Shown here: positions 26,180 through 38,021 of the stretch, in pieces | Numbering within the stretch: position 1 is the first letter of the stretch | How the letters are laid out: the number at the start of each line of letters is the position of its first letter | Source of the DNA: Fratercula arctica | Lineage: Eukaryota > Chordata > Aves > Charadriiformes > Alcidae | NCBI GenBank assembly: GCA_947846985.1 | Contig: CANTUZ010000002.1 | Coordinates: 59,414,563 to 59,478,562, forward strand | Length of the DNA: 64,000 bases | Direction of reading: 5' to 3' | The notes under the pieces: generated by a model | Told to the model about the DNA's origin: nothing | What the model saw: only the letters and a program-made list of their open reading frames with translations | Database searches by the model: none | Program-made: the position numbers and the translations under genes

Positions 26180-26217
26180 TTATATATATATTTATATATA
26201 TATATATATATATATAT
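26180..26217. repeat. (TA)n microsatellite
   Basis: Alternating TA tract of about 38 bp with one interruption (TTT). It is probably length-variable. Confidence 0.95.
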
Positions 26218-28658
26218 GATGGTTACCTTATTCTATAAGAATCAAAAATGCCTGAAGACCTTTGTAATGATTTCTGTGTGACAGATTCAGTCAAAGTTAA
26301 TGATTTTGCAGGCCCCAGTTGTGGTTATATTAAAAATAATTGCATTACCCCTGCGCAACTCATTGCAGTTGCTACATAGTTTAAATATTTTATGTAGTTT
26401 TTAAGAACTGATCCTATTCTGAGGTGGGGAAAAATGCCATAATCTGTGCCATTTCTTCCGTCTCAAACCACAAGGAAACTTTCTACTATCACCATTATTG
26501 AGATATTCATCAATCAACCTGCTGAATCTTCCTGTTTTGAATTACTTGTCTTATCCTTCATAACTTTTTTAAATGCATGACTACTTGTGAGCAATTTGAG
26601 TATGTTTTTGAAAACCCTCATTAGCATATGTTAAAGAGGTGGGAAGTTTGAACAACTCAAATCAAGTTATATTTTTTGTCCAGTGGAGGACTTTGTGAAA
26701 TATGTGATGTGCAGGTATATATGCATAAAACTATAAATGCGTGATGTGCAAGTATATTGCTTTTGTTGTGCTTGTTGGAAGGACCTTAAAAAGCAGAAAT
26801 TTCGTTTCAAAATGGTCTGCTGAGCTTTTAAATACTACTCAGAGGAGCTGTTTATTACTTACTCAGGTGAATAATAAAGGCCAATGAATACTGAAAGGGT
26901 TGCAAGATCTCATAATGAAAGTGGTAGGATTTTTTGCATGTCATAGTCAGAAGTTTTTCTTTTTTCCGTGAATATATACAGGCAGTTTCTGATTGTGTAT
27001 CAGCACTATTGCTTCTGCTGTAGCTAAAGAACAGGAAATCTAGGTTTACAAATCTGAAAAATGGTAGGATATAGAGCAGGAGGAGAATAGAAGATGTTAA
27101 TGAGAAAGAAGTTACAGAAAGAGGCAATTTTGAACTAGTTTGATGACACTAGTTAATATTTGGTTCTTAGTTAATTCCCCCAAAACTCATATATCTTAAT
27201 GATTACTGAACATCAAAAAGTGTCCGTGGGTCTAAGGAATGGGGAGGGCATGGCAGAGGGCTCAGCATGATGCAGAGAAGAGGTTACAAAGTCTCTATGG
27301 GAATATTTATTATTTCAAAAACAAGAGATGAGTATAATAACACCTAGCATTCATATTGCACTTTTTCGTTCCACATTTACTACAGATACATTGGCACTAC
27401 TTCTATGCGAGCATTTAAAATATGAATGTATTAATACTCAATATGGGTAAGACAAGGAAGGGAAAGGTTCAAGGAGGAAAAATTAAGGTAGCTGGACAAA
27501 ATTACAGAAACACTTTTTCCCAGGACTGGCGCTTAAGCTTCATCCTGTGCTGTGCTTAAACCTCTAGGCCACAGCTCTCCTGGGATATGACATATTACGT
27601 ATGGATGAGTTTTCAAAGTGACCTAAGAGATAGGCACTGTACTCCCTCTGAAAGGCAATAGGATTGAGGATCCTAATATCCCAAGGCCTTTCTGAAAATC
27701 TCATCTTACATACGGCCTTAGCCACTTCATCACACTCACTAAATAACAGCAGATACTTGTTAATAGCATGTGTATTAGTCACTGAAAATAATTTATCCCT
27801 GCTTTGGGGCTCCTCTAAAGAGATTATACCTCTCCATTTCTCAGCCTTCTCTATATAACACCTGAGAAATAATTGTTTTCATTTTTCTTTGCCTCATTGA
27901 TTGTAGAATAAATAATCCATGAATAACTCCCCACCCTCATTATTTTACTGTATCTGGTGAGCAATAACTTTTGGTTCAGTCTGTTTAAGGGCAGTGGCAG
28001 GAGGGATGGAGAGAGATGGAAAAGAGTGGTCAGTCTCTTGAAATCCCTAAACCATAAGGCTAGGATATGGCCAGGTTGTCTCAGTCATCTCTTGTAGGTG
28101 AAAACCATAATGATACTTTAATGCAGTTTGCTTCCTGGCTCGCTCTCGGAGTGAGAATTAATTACCGAATGAAAACATCTGCATTAGCGGCTCCTGCAGC
28201 CCCAACTCTCTACAGGCGGGATGGTGCTCACCCCCCCCAGAACTAGGACCGCTCGGAGGACTTGCCTGCTGGCCACCTGGCTCGTATCCCGGCAGGTTGG
28301 AGCTCGGGGAGCCGCTACCATCTCGGTTGCGCGGGGGAGCGGGGAGAGAGGCAGGAGCCGGCGGCGGGGGCTGCCGCTGCGCCCCGGGAGCGGCAAGGGG
28401 GCGCCGGGCGGTGGGCGCCGCACCGAGCCTCCGCGCCCGGCCTCAGCACCGCGGACAGCGGCATCGGCGCGGCCTCACCGCGGCCCGGTCCCGGCCCCCG
28501 CCCCGGTGCCCGCCGCGGCGCCCCGGCTCTGGCTCTGAACCAGGCGAGGGAGGACGAGCAGGGTCCTGGAGGCCGGAGGGGCGCAGAGGAAGAGGGAGGA
28601 GCTGGAGGAAGCGGAGGGAAGGAGGGAGGGGAGCGCTAGGGAGAGGATTTTCCCTTCT

Positions 28659-28662
<4 letters not shown>

Positions 28663-28692
<30 letters not shown>
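28663..28692 (+). repeat. T30 homopolymer in the promoter
   Basis: Thirty consecutive T, followed by GCTGGGGGGGGTGG. It lies between the CpG-dense core and the presumed transcription start. The length is likely to vary and to be uncertain in the assembly. Confidence 0.95.
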
Positions 28693-28696
<4 letters not shown>

Positions 28697-28888
28697 GGGG
28701 GGGTGGTTGCTGCTGCTGGTGGCAGCGTTTCCTCCCGCTGGAAGATGATGAATACATGAAGAGAGAGGCTCCGAGCCTGCTTCTCTGCTGCGGGAGTGTC
28801 TCTCCCTCCCTCTCTCTCCCGCTCCCCTCTCCCTGCTCCTGTGTGAGTGTGTGTTTGGCTCCCCGGCTGCGTGTGCGTGTACACTGTG

Positions 28889-28897
28889 TATATATAT
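28889..28897 (+). promoter_or_regulatory. Possible TATA element
   Basis: TATATATAT within GTGTATATATATCTGAGC. If used, transcription would start about 30 bp downstream, near 28920, giving a 5' UTR of roughly 515 nt. CpG-island promoters often initiate at several sites without TATA, so this is only a candidate. Confidence 0.35.
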
Positions 28898-28919
28898 CTG
28901 AGCTAGGAGGTTATTGCAA

Positions 28920-29435
28920 GCTTCTCTCAGCAGCGCTGCTCTGTGCAGGAAGAAGAGCTCAGCTGCAGTGGTAGCATCAACAGCAGCATTAGCAGCACCA
29001 ACAGCTTTTTCCGCCTTTCTCCCTTCCCTTCATCTCCATCTCCCTTTCCCTCCCTCCTCCCCACATCATTTTGGGGATTGCTTTTTTAATCTTTCTTTTT
29101 CTCTTCTACAATCCGTGTTATTTGATACTTCGTGGCTTGCTTTTTTTTTTTTTTTTTTTTTTTTTCCCTTCCTCTGAGAAGGAGGTACAGACACACATAC
29201 ACAAACACAGAGAAATAAGGGAAAGAAAAGTACCAGGACTTATCCTGCTGCTGCAAACCCAGAGATAGCAGACGAAGAGGGGGGTTGGCTTCTACCCCAA
29301 GGTAAAGCCCTGCCCCCTTTACCTCCTCACCCCCTCCTCCGAGAAAGACAAGGAGAGAGAGAGAAGGGGCCAAAGCGGAGAAAAGCAGGTCTTCTGCGGC
29401 TGGCGTTTGGAGTACAGGGAGCCAGGAAGTGAAGG
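28920..29435 (+). other. CNTNAP2: Probable 5' UTR of CNTNAP2 exon 1
   Basis: Sequence between the TATA-like element and the start codon. It contains no ATG at all over about 515 nt, although it is rich in short open frames with other starts. It holds GCA/AGC-rich triplets (about 28960-29005), a pyrimidine-rich run, a T25 tract and purine-rich GAGAGAG segments. A splice-donor-like AAG|GTAAAG occurs at 29299-29306. The 5' boundary is inferred, and only transcript data could fix it. Confidence 0.55.
29141..29165 (+). repeat. T25 homopolymer within the probable 5' UTR
   Basis: Twenty-five consecutive T between GTGGCTTGC and CCCTTCC. If transcribed it would place a long U run in the leader, or would lie next to an alternative start site downstream of it. 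Confidence 0.95.
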
Positions 29436-29532
29436 ATGGTTGTGGTTACCCGAGCTGGCTGCAGGGCAGCTCTCTTCCTCTGGATTTTCAGCAGCATTAG
29501 CTGCAGAGCCAGGACCGCTCTGCCTGCATCTC
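29436..29532 (+). CDS. CNTNAP2: CNTNAP2 (Caspr2) coding exon 1, signal peptide
   Basis: Encodes the first 32 residues plus one base (phase 1). The start is fixed by an in-frame TGA at 29430-29432, two codons before the ATG, and by a good initiation context (A at -3, G at +4). The peptide has a short basic n-region (MVVVTRAGCR), a hydrophobic core (AALFLWIFSS) and a polar tail, a classic secretory signal. Compared with the human CNTNAP2 N-terminus as I recall it, RAGC, AAL, LWI, SS, CRA and TA align without gaps. The human exon also ends after 32 codons with the first base of a Gln codon, as the C before the donor allows here. CNTNAP2 is a single-pass neurexin-family protein (discoidin, laminin-G and EGF domains outside, a short tail inside) that clusters Kv1 channels at juxtaparanodes with contactin-2. 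All other exons lie beyond the window. This is the only host coding exon recognised. Confidence 0.88.
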
Positions 29533-29538
29533 GTAAGT
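29533..29538 (+). other. CNTNAP2: Splice donor of CNTNAP2 exon 1
   Basis: GTAAGT directly after ...GCATCTC, a consensus U1-type donor. Reading past it in frame meets a stop at 29616-29618 (TGA) in intronic DNA. The phase-1 break fits the known exon structure of the gene. Confidence 0.85.
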
Positions 29539-29852
29539 ACCCTTTTCTAAGAAGCATGCACAATTTCAGCTCTGCAATAAGCCAGAGGGGAATTCCCTCA
29601 ACTCTGTGAGGCTGATTATTTTCTCTCTGCTGGTGAATCTTGTGTTTGATTTTCTGTGTACTTGTATGTGTATGTACGCACTGAGGTTTGATATTGTTCA
29701 CAGTGCTCCCTATCAGATCTTCCTTAGCATAGATGATTTCAGTGGTAGCTGGTGTGGAAAGTTGAAAGATCTGCTCTATGATATAGTCTTGGTTCTGCAA
29801 TGGAGTCAGAGGGGGAAAGGAAGCAGATAGAAGCCATTTAAAGTTTGGGGTG

Positions 29853-29907
29853 TGTTTTTTGTTTGGTTGGTTGTTTTGTTTTGTTTTGCTTTGTTTTGGT
29901 TTTTTTA
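29853..29907 (+). repeat. T/G-rich simple repeat, (TTTTG)n-like
   Basis: TGTTTTTTGTTTGGTTGG followed by repeated TTTTG and TTTTGC units and a T7 run, about 320 bp into the intron. A similar shorter TTTTG tract lies at 32467-32491. Confidence 0.85.
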
Positions 29908-30674
29908 CCCCACCTTCCTCAGAAGGTATGCAATTTGCATTTGGAAGTACTTCACTTCCACAGTTGTGTGAGGGAAAAGAGGAGATGTGAGCAGTTTCCA
30001 TAACTAGTGTTTTATCAAGGAGCAGCAAGAGAAAATTTTGTCTCATTTGAAGAGAAAAGAGTGATGGTGAGTTGATGTGAGGGAACTGAGCCAGGACAGC
30101 TTTTCTTGAGAGTGAAGTTTTGCTTCCCATAATAAAATGTGCAAAGGTATTTTAGAGAGACCAGCAATTGCCCCCCTAGGGAGGCAGAAATAGCAGAGAA
30201 ATGATCAAGCACCCGCTGAAATGCTGAACTTCAGATCGGAGGAGTGCAGAGGACCTATACAGGACCCAATTCTGATATCAGTGTAAAAATGACAGCGTAC
30301 TCATTGATTTCGATGTGTGTGAGATCAGATCTTTAACATTGCACTGAGCTGTAGTTTCCAGCAAAACATTTGCAGGTAGATGTCAGTGTTAAGTATTTAG
30401 TTGGTTCTCTTCAGACCATGTAAAGCATTTGCCATTTGCAAAGTATTTTTGAAATGCAAACTGAAATAAAGCAGTGCATTTTTATAGAATCATCAAAAAT
30501 AGACACTACTGTTGACTTTCTCTGTTGTTTATAGAGGAAAGAAATGTCATGAGGTGTTACAGATAGATGTGTTGGTTTTGTGTGTATTTGAATGGGAGCT
30601 GATTCTACTGACCAAGCAGGGAATTGTCTTAGAATGTAATGTATATACTGCGTAGAGATCTATGTGGATCATTA

Positions 30675-30699
30675 TATTTATTTATTTATTTATTTATTT
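30675..30699 (+). repeat. (TTTA)n microsatellite
   Basis: About six perfect TTTA units in intron 1. Confidence 0.92.
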
Positions 30700-33600
30700 C
30701 CTTAGGAGCAGGAATGAACAATGCAATGATCAGGGAACTGGAGCACTGCTGTACTTTCTCAGTGGGTTTCTATCTGTTATCGTCTGATACCTATTGAAAA
30801 ATAAAACAATGATATTGTTCCAGGATTTGCTTGCACTTAGACATTTATTTGTGTGTCAACAAAAAATGTAAAGCAGTGTCTGCATTGTATCTAGGTCTCA
30901 GAAGCTGTAGGATGTTCAGTTATTTTTCAGCCTTTGATTTAGGAGAAATATTGATCCTGAGGTTTACTGCTTAGTTTTGACCAGCTATCTAATTTTTCGT
31001 CTGAATATTATTTCTTCATGGTCATCTCTCAGGCTCTGCATAACAGGAATATACAGGGTGAAAAAAAAATGTTATGATTTAGGTTGTCATAAATCTTTTC
31101 TTAGGAAACAAAGTTCCCTATACTGATTATACTGATTTCTGTAATAGGATTTCTGAATCTTTTTTTTTTTTTTTTATTCAGTGACTAATGGCTGTAGTTT
31201 AACTCGAAAATGACCTACAGTGGGTTATCAGATTAGTTAACGAACAAATCTTTTAACTTTTGAAAGAAGTTAGTAGAGAAGTTGATGGTTTTATTAACAT
31301 CACTATAGCCAGAAATTCCGAGAATAAAGGATATATATAATCCTAATTACAATTTACTCATATACATTCCCATCTTGACAATTTTTTTCAGATATTCAAG
31401 GATTTCTTTATATTAATTGACCTTCCAAGAGCTTATACACTACTCTCCTTATGTAATGTATAGCATTTCATTTCTGACTCACTTCTGAAAGTGAAATGGA
31501 GCTGGATTTGTTTACTGGAAACAGAAATATAGCTAGAAGTACACGTCAGCCTTAAAATTACAAAAGGAGTGTTCACATTGCAGTACATGCTTAAAATTCT
31601 TGTAAAGACATACAGCTGCTTGGGAAGTGGTACCAGAGTAGGAACTCAAGTGCTGTGTCACAGTGTTTCGGTGCACCACTTAACTGTTTATTCTGTTGCA
31701 TGCTTTGGTATACAAACTGGTCACTGTGCTGTGTTTTCTGGGATTGTTTGTCACTTTGTATGCTTTGTATGCTTGTATGATTGTGAATGACATTGGGTAA
31801 TTTTGTTCTCCGTTGGCAACAGAATGCACATAGGTTTTTATCTTTCTTTTTTTTTTTTTTTTCTCATTGCTTGATTTTGAACATCATATTGGGAATACTT
31901 CTGAAAGAATTAAAAATCTGTGAAATGCAACTTTGATGTAAAACTGATTTCCAACCATATTTTTATTTTCTCCTCCATTGCTACTTTATGTTTTGACTTT
32001 GAAGTAATTAACAATAGCAAATTTATGCTTTACAGTACTTTTTAGGAAGTGTGCAAGATTCATGGTGTATAGTGAATTATGAATCCCTATATATGAGCTT
32101 ACTCTTCAAAGTTTTTTTACAGTCTGCTTGTGCTGACATAGAAAAAGATACAGTTTTCAGAAAGAATAGAATCAGACATCACTTATGTGAATATATTGCA
32201 TCTCAAATGTTTGTTTACATTGCAAAGTCAGCAAATCTATCTCTGTCATTAAAATGATGTCTCTTAGTAATACTGATTCAGAAGGGATCCTGTGGAAAGC
32301 TTTGAATCTCATTCAGTTTTATCTCAAGATGAAGTGGGTGTTAAAAGCCCATCTTGTAGTACAATAAACATACACTGTGATACAGTATCACACACTAATA
32401 CTCAGATCTTACTGTAAATTTTATTCATAGTCATGTTTTTCATACCTTGGCATTAAATTCCTGCTTGTGTTTTGTTTTGTTTTGTTTTTTTAAACAAGCA
32501 TAGAGGGATCAAAACACTCTTAACTTCTGGAATCAAGGCTAATGAACAGCTCAACCAGGAGAGGTCATCACAAGATAAAAAGTAACACAGAAAATACAAA
32601 TTTAGTGCTTTATAGTCTTTTACATGGCTTATAGAGGGAATGATAAGAATATGACTATGGGTAGACTAACTTTCGATTGTGTTCTTATAAAAAAGACACA
32701 AAGCAGTGACCTGGTCTTATTAATGAGAATGTTAAAGGGATTCATCATAGGATCATCTGCTTCTCTATGAAAGCAACTCACTTTAAAAGTAATTGTCTTT
32801 CACAGCTATTTTATTTTTGGTTGTCTGTTCATGTGCAATGCAAACCTGACCAGCACAGAACTAGGAAAACTTCCAGTTCTGATACTTTTCATGCTATTGC
32901 AGTAGGTCCCATACCACTGCTGAAGTTGAAGTTGAATGGCATTTGACAACAATTGATGCAGAAATCAAATGAGGGGCAAGTATAGTAAATCATTAAGATT
33001 TGTATATAAGCAAAAATATGCATCTTTTGGACTGTATGGCACCCAGACTTTTTTTAGTAGCTTGGGGAAGTGAGAAAAGTATTTAAAAAGTTTAATATGC
33101 CTTTTGAAAGAACAAGGTGTTGCACAAGAAGCTTCTTTTCTGGAGTTCTGGACTATATAGACTTTGAGAATCTATCCTTCCGTGCATGGTGCTTGAATGT
33201 TGGGTATGTGGAGATGTCGTATATTCTATTAGACTCGCATTCGGGAATAGTTATCTTCCAGGAAATTTTTCAGACATAATGGTATTTTGTGAAATCTGGT
33301 CAATTCCAGTTGTCTTAGATCTGATTAACATTTCTTAGGTTAGGTCCTGTTGTCAGAGATCCCACAGAATTTAGTTTCAAGTGTAACAAAAAACTTTCAT
33401 GTAGCAAATTTAAAATTTAACAATTTTTTTTTTTATGCCTGGGTGTCAAAGCACTTGCAAATATACTAAACTTTTAAACTGAGGGCCTAAGTTTCCTTTA
33501 AGACTGTAGTATTTCATAACATTAAACGTATGCTTCTTTTTTTTTTTTTAGATAATTTTAGCTATAAATTAGACCAAAATTTACACCCATCATTATACAG

Positions 33601-36600
33601 TATTATTGTCACTTAAGGTGCTATACATCACTACATAATAAATTTAACATTCAACAGGCAAACAACAGTTTGTTAATTGGTTATTATTTAACAACATTGA
33701 ACTGAGTTACTCAGGGTGACTTTTTAAATGGATATGCTTTTCCTACATGTGAATGAAATAGTAATAAATAGTCTGCTGTCATTTCCAAACTGGTGGCAGC
33801 AGCTAGAGCCTGCATCAGTGCTGAAAAAACAAAGTTTCAAAGAGTCCTTAACTTCTGCATATGCAACAGTACACACAGCCTGATTGCATACATTCATCTA
33901 CCTACAGAAAGTCTGATTCAAAGTTTGATGTGGTCAGTGGGCATTGAATCAATTGCAAATGTCATTGAATTAATGTTTTAAAAACTGCTTTTTGCTTAGG
34001 TTCTTTTTGCTTTGCTTGTGGTTTTAGTTCATTTATTTTTTTAAACTCTGGTGCAATAATATGGAATAAAGCACAAAAAGTGCTTCAGGAAGTGGTCCAG
34101 TTTGCAAGAAAGTTTGAAAATAAGGTTGAAGACTATGAATTGAAAAACTGTCTCTGCGAACATTGGCTGTTTCTTTTGCAAGGAGGAGAGCAATATTTTC
34201 TGATTATCTCTCATTTTTTTACTCAGGTACTTTTAACACATTTGGAAGATTATTTCAGTTGATGCAGTTGTGACAGGAAATATTTTATATATAATATATT
34301 AATCAGACATTAGAAACTGAAGATCTGCTTGGATAACTCACATCACTGTGGATCTGTGACAGTCAGTAGGTTTTCCCATAGGAGTTCTTTAGGAATTTCA
34401 ACTTGGATCTCTAAATCTTATGAAGTATCAAATCTCATGTTCAGTGTTTAGTAATTACAGCAATATTTAAGACTTTGTAATACTCTTAATGCTTGGGGCA
34501 ATAACAAGCTATGCACAAACTATGGGGGTTTTCTACTTTTTCTTTTTCTACATGTGCAGAAGCTGATGTACCTCTGAGCAATTTGACTCATAGGTCAAAC
34601 ATAAGATAACTTGAGGTGTGCCACCGCCCGTGTCTGCATTTCCTAAATACCAATCATGGTCGGTCTTACAAAAGTACACTTGCAAATGTGTTTCAGTCAC
34701 TTCAGATAGAAAATGTTAGAGAAGCAACATCAGTCTTCTTCATCAGATGAAACTCTGAGTGACTTTTTCATTTTGTTAAACTTCAAAATTTTGAAGTGTA
34801 GCGGTGTTTAGAAAAAGGTAATTTGATGAGGGCATGATTTCCAAAATCCACATGAACATGGCGTCCTTCTTTGAAAGATCATGAATATCTGTGGGACAAA
34901 AAGATTCTGGTAGCTTGAATCTTCTTCCACTGAAGGAAATAAAAGTTATGCCACTGATTTTCAGAACTGTGTGGTTACATTTTTTGTCAGTGAGAAGTTC
35001 TTGATTCAGTCCATTGGTATGAGATACTAGAAATGATTAAAAGGTTCTTCAGACTTCAGCCTTTCAACTAACATCCATTTTATCTGTATTACACTTCATT
35101 TATTCAGCTACTTTATTGGCATTGCATAGGTAGATAATCTGAGAGCACCAGCTAATTGCGAAACATTAAATCTCTAAATTTGGTGGTGTAGGAAGTTGCG
35201 GTAACCAGTAATCAATTCGTCTGAGCCATTTGGAGTTCCAGCTTTGAAGATATCATAGGTATAATAAAAGCATTCCCAAGACTGATGTTTGACATTTACA
35301 AAGAACTCGGGCATATCTAGATTTTGATAGCTCTGCAATTTTACAAGCAACTTTAGAAAGTTGAGACCTTTCCTGCCTGAGAAATTGTCTCAGTATTCAT
35401 GCACTGCTGTAGTAGCCAGCCATTTCCTATTTTTTTCTCAAGCTTGAACAACTGCTAATTCAGAGCAGAAAAAGGATATTGACATTCACATTTACCTCTT
35501 TCCTCTGCCCAAAAAAGTCTAGGGATTTTTGGGCTTTACAATCTCCTGTAGAGGTCGTTCTTTCAAGCATTTAACTTAAGTGGTCACGCTGAGCCCACTG
35601 AGGGACTGAAAGATTTATTTAAACTTACAGTTCATAATTTGATGTTAATATTTATCAACATTTAAAATATTTATCAAGTGTTTTATTTTCAGCTGTGTAC
35701 ACACTCCAAAAATATGTTTTAAATAAATCAATGACTAAGATCCACTCAACACAGCTAGGAACTTTGTTGCTGGTTTTGCGTTTGTATCAGTAAAAGCTCA
35801 GGCTGGGTTACAACCTTAAACATGTAAATAAAATAAGCAGCTAAAAATACTCTCTGATAGCCAGGGAGCATTTGAACTGTCCTAGCCAAAAGATCTTCCA
35901 TCCCACAAGCGAATGTGATATTTTAGAATGAACATTTATTCTTTCTTTAGAATATTTGAAGTCCCAGTTTAAAGAGAAAGTAACATTTTCATGTAGAAAT
36001 TTAATGACCTGTTTAGATATCGGACTAAATACAATATAAACATTCCGTTTGATTTTGTGTCACTGCTATATCATATAAAATTTTGTAACCTTTGCTCAGG
36101 GAAATCAGCCGTGCACATGCTACATTTTTCTCTACTTTCTCTGTTTCTACAGTGTTGGAATTACCTGCCTATAAGCATTTTTTTCATTATATATAGAGTT
36201 GTGCCACTGTCCATTTTTTTATCACCTAAATCATGATAAAGCCTTGGCTATGTCCCTGATTGATTGCTCAGTCATCTTGTATACTTACACTGATATTTAT
36301 TGTGAATCCAATGAAAACCTGGAATTTAGAGGGAAGGAATACAAAGATCAGCTGTGATCAGACAATGAATACAAATGAGCTGAGGAGACCGCAAGGGTCC
36401 ACTACCGTAAGGGTTAGCTGAAAGTTTGTGATGGAAAGTTTTCCAGAGAAGAAAAAGAAGAATTACTGCCATAATGAATGGAAGCTTAAAAGTATATGGG
36501 TCTAATGCAACAGGATGCAACACAGCAGGCAAGGAAATTGCAATATATTTAGGTTTTCATGTCTTACATACTGGATTTAAATGTCACTGATGTAAAGATC

Positions 36601-37015
36601 TTGAAATACAGTTTGAAATGCAGTTAAATTGCGATGTAATTTTATCCCCAGTTACATTTATGGGAACAGTAGCAAGACTATGGTTGGGGAAAAGCCCTAC
36701 ATATTAAAACCAAACCAACAAACAAGAAAACAAAAATCTTTAATTTGCACCCTGTTTACCCAGTTTTGAATCAGTAAGATCTCTAGACTCTGCCCAGATT
36801 GTCAAAGAGACATAGAAAGGGCTTGTACGTGTTCTTTTCTTTTCCCTGAATACAGATAAAAATTCAAATTTCTTTAAAAAAGATGAGGAAAAATGAAAAA
36901 TAAGGAAAATAAATTAATTTTAAAATATAATTAAAAATTAAAACTAATGGCCTCCCACCATTGTTCTGTACCAGGGAAAAAAAAAGGAGAGGCTGAGGAG
37001 AGGCTGTCTCCCATA

Positions 37016-37560
37016 TGATGACAGTAACATGATTTTTTTCTGCTAAGGAATGGAGTCAGGAGGAGTGGCTTGCCCTGTCCATAGCATAAGCATTGCATTA
37101 GGAGAAGTGTGAGCTTCTGTGAGAAATGGAGTCAGAAGCATATCCTGCACAGGGCAGGCTCTGCTGGCCACATGCTTCCAAGCTTCAGCAAACTGTACTC
37201 TCTAATGTGCTTTCCTTCAGTTTTACATCCAAAAAAAATATGCTACTGGGCATACTGTCGGTTATATGATGAATGTCCTACCTGCTTCTTCCCTGGTATG
37301 ACCAAGCTGTTAGAAATAATAGTGGAATTCCCTATATATAAGAGATGGTATCCATTACAGTTCCAGCCTTCTTCCAAAAAACACACACTGGCAGACCACG
37401 CATCCATTTCCTTCTCCTCTTAATTTATTTGCCATTTCTCACATACTTCTTTTCTCATTTTATCAACCGTCTTACTCCCTGCTCTCTGCCCTCTCCCCAC
37501 CCCTTTCTCCAGCAATAAACTGACTCCACTGACTTCTCTTGGATTTTCATTGATTCATCA
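37016..37560 (+). mobile_element. Solo LTR with TATA box, polyadenylation signal and 5-bp target duplication
   Basis: Starts TGATGACAG and ends GATTCATCA, so the termini are the 6-bp inverted repeat TGATGA...TCATCA and obey the TG...CA rule. The direct repeat CCATA flanks it at 37011-37015 and 37561-37565. Inside are TATATATAAG at 37333-37342 and AATAAA at 37514-37519, about 180 bp apart, the spacing expected for U3-R-U5. Length is 545 bp. No internal retroviral sequence adjoins it, so I read it as a solo LTR in the sense orientation of CNTNAP2. The 5-bp duplication suggests an ERVL-like class, but it shares no obvious sequence with the other two LTRs, so the family is unassigned. The 104-codon frame inside (37109-37423) is not a gene. 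Confidence 0.75.
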
Positions 37561-38021
37561 CCATATCAAGTAATTTGCTGAGCCTGAAACTAGGGGAGAT
37601 TGTCTTCACTGAGTCCTGATTAATTCATCCGTATGTGAAGCTAGGTACACAGGTAATAACTCAATTGAAATTCCTTCACTGCTTAATTGCTGTGCCATAA
37701 TCCTGGCATGTTAAATCAGATAATCAGATATTATGACTGAAGTTAGGATTCATTTTTTCCAAAAACAATTATTAGGATATCATTATAAGGAATGCTTTTA
37801 ATAATTCTGTTTATGATTATGCATAAAATGCACTTTCAGACTTCAGGCCAGTACAATGCATATATATTATATGTGTGGAAAAAATTGCGTCAAAGGAATG
37901 CTGTGAGTGAATCATGGTCCCAAACCTATGTATTCATAGCTTATAAGGACAAAAAGGATCAGTGAACCCAGCTAAGGTGATATGGTAGGTTGTGTTGCTA
38001 CCTTTATCTGCTTTACACATC

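Larger units (their letters stand above)
10969..28189. other. Long intergenic stretch upstream of the promoter, no gene seen
   Basis: About 17 kb of AT-rich sequence. Open frames are all short (60-139 codons), overlap on both strands and resemble no protein. Three inverted repeats and an AT microsatellite are listed separately. A mildly GC-richer segment at about 25780-25960 could not be assigned. Distal CNTNAP2 enhancers could lie here, but nothing in the single sequence identifies them. Confidence 0.55.
28190..28920 (+). promoter_or_regulatory. CNTNAP2: CpG-island promoter region of CNTNAP2
   Basis: The only strongly CpG-rich segment in the window, densest at about 28230-28560 (many CGG, GCG and CCGG runs), directly upstream of the exon carrying the start codon. 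It is followed by a T30 tract, a G8 run, pyrimidine-rich stretches (CCCTCCCTCTCTC), a short TG/CA-rich segment and a TATA-like sequence. A CpG-island promoter is usual for a broadly controlled neuronal gene. The open frames crossing the island (for example 28297-28974 +) follow from its base composition and are not coding. Confidence 0.8.
29539..37010. other. Intron 1 stretch without recognised elements
   Basis: AT-rich non-coding DNA. It contains TTTTG-type and TTTA microsatellites (listed) and several T runs (for example about 31160-31175 and 33422-33434). Open frames are all below 75 codons apart from composition-driven shadows near exon 1. No interspersed repeat is recognised. Confidence 0.55.

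Noticed and set aside
28297..28974. 225-codon frame across the CpG island
   Set aside because: Arg/Gly/Pro-rich translation typical of GC-rich promoter DNA, running through a T30 tract as polyphenylalanine, with no family match.
29327..30130. 267-codon minus-strand frame overlapping exon 1
   Set aside because: Antisense to the CNTNAP2 exon and intron. Low-complexity Lys/Asn/Gln stretches come from the T/G simple repeat, and no known family is seen.
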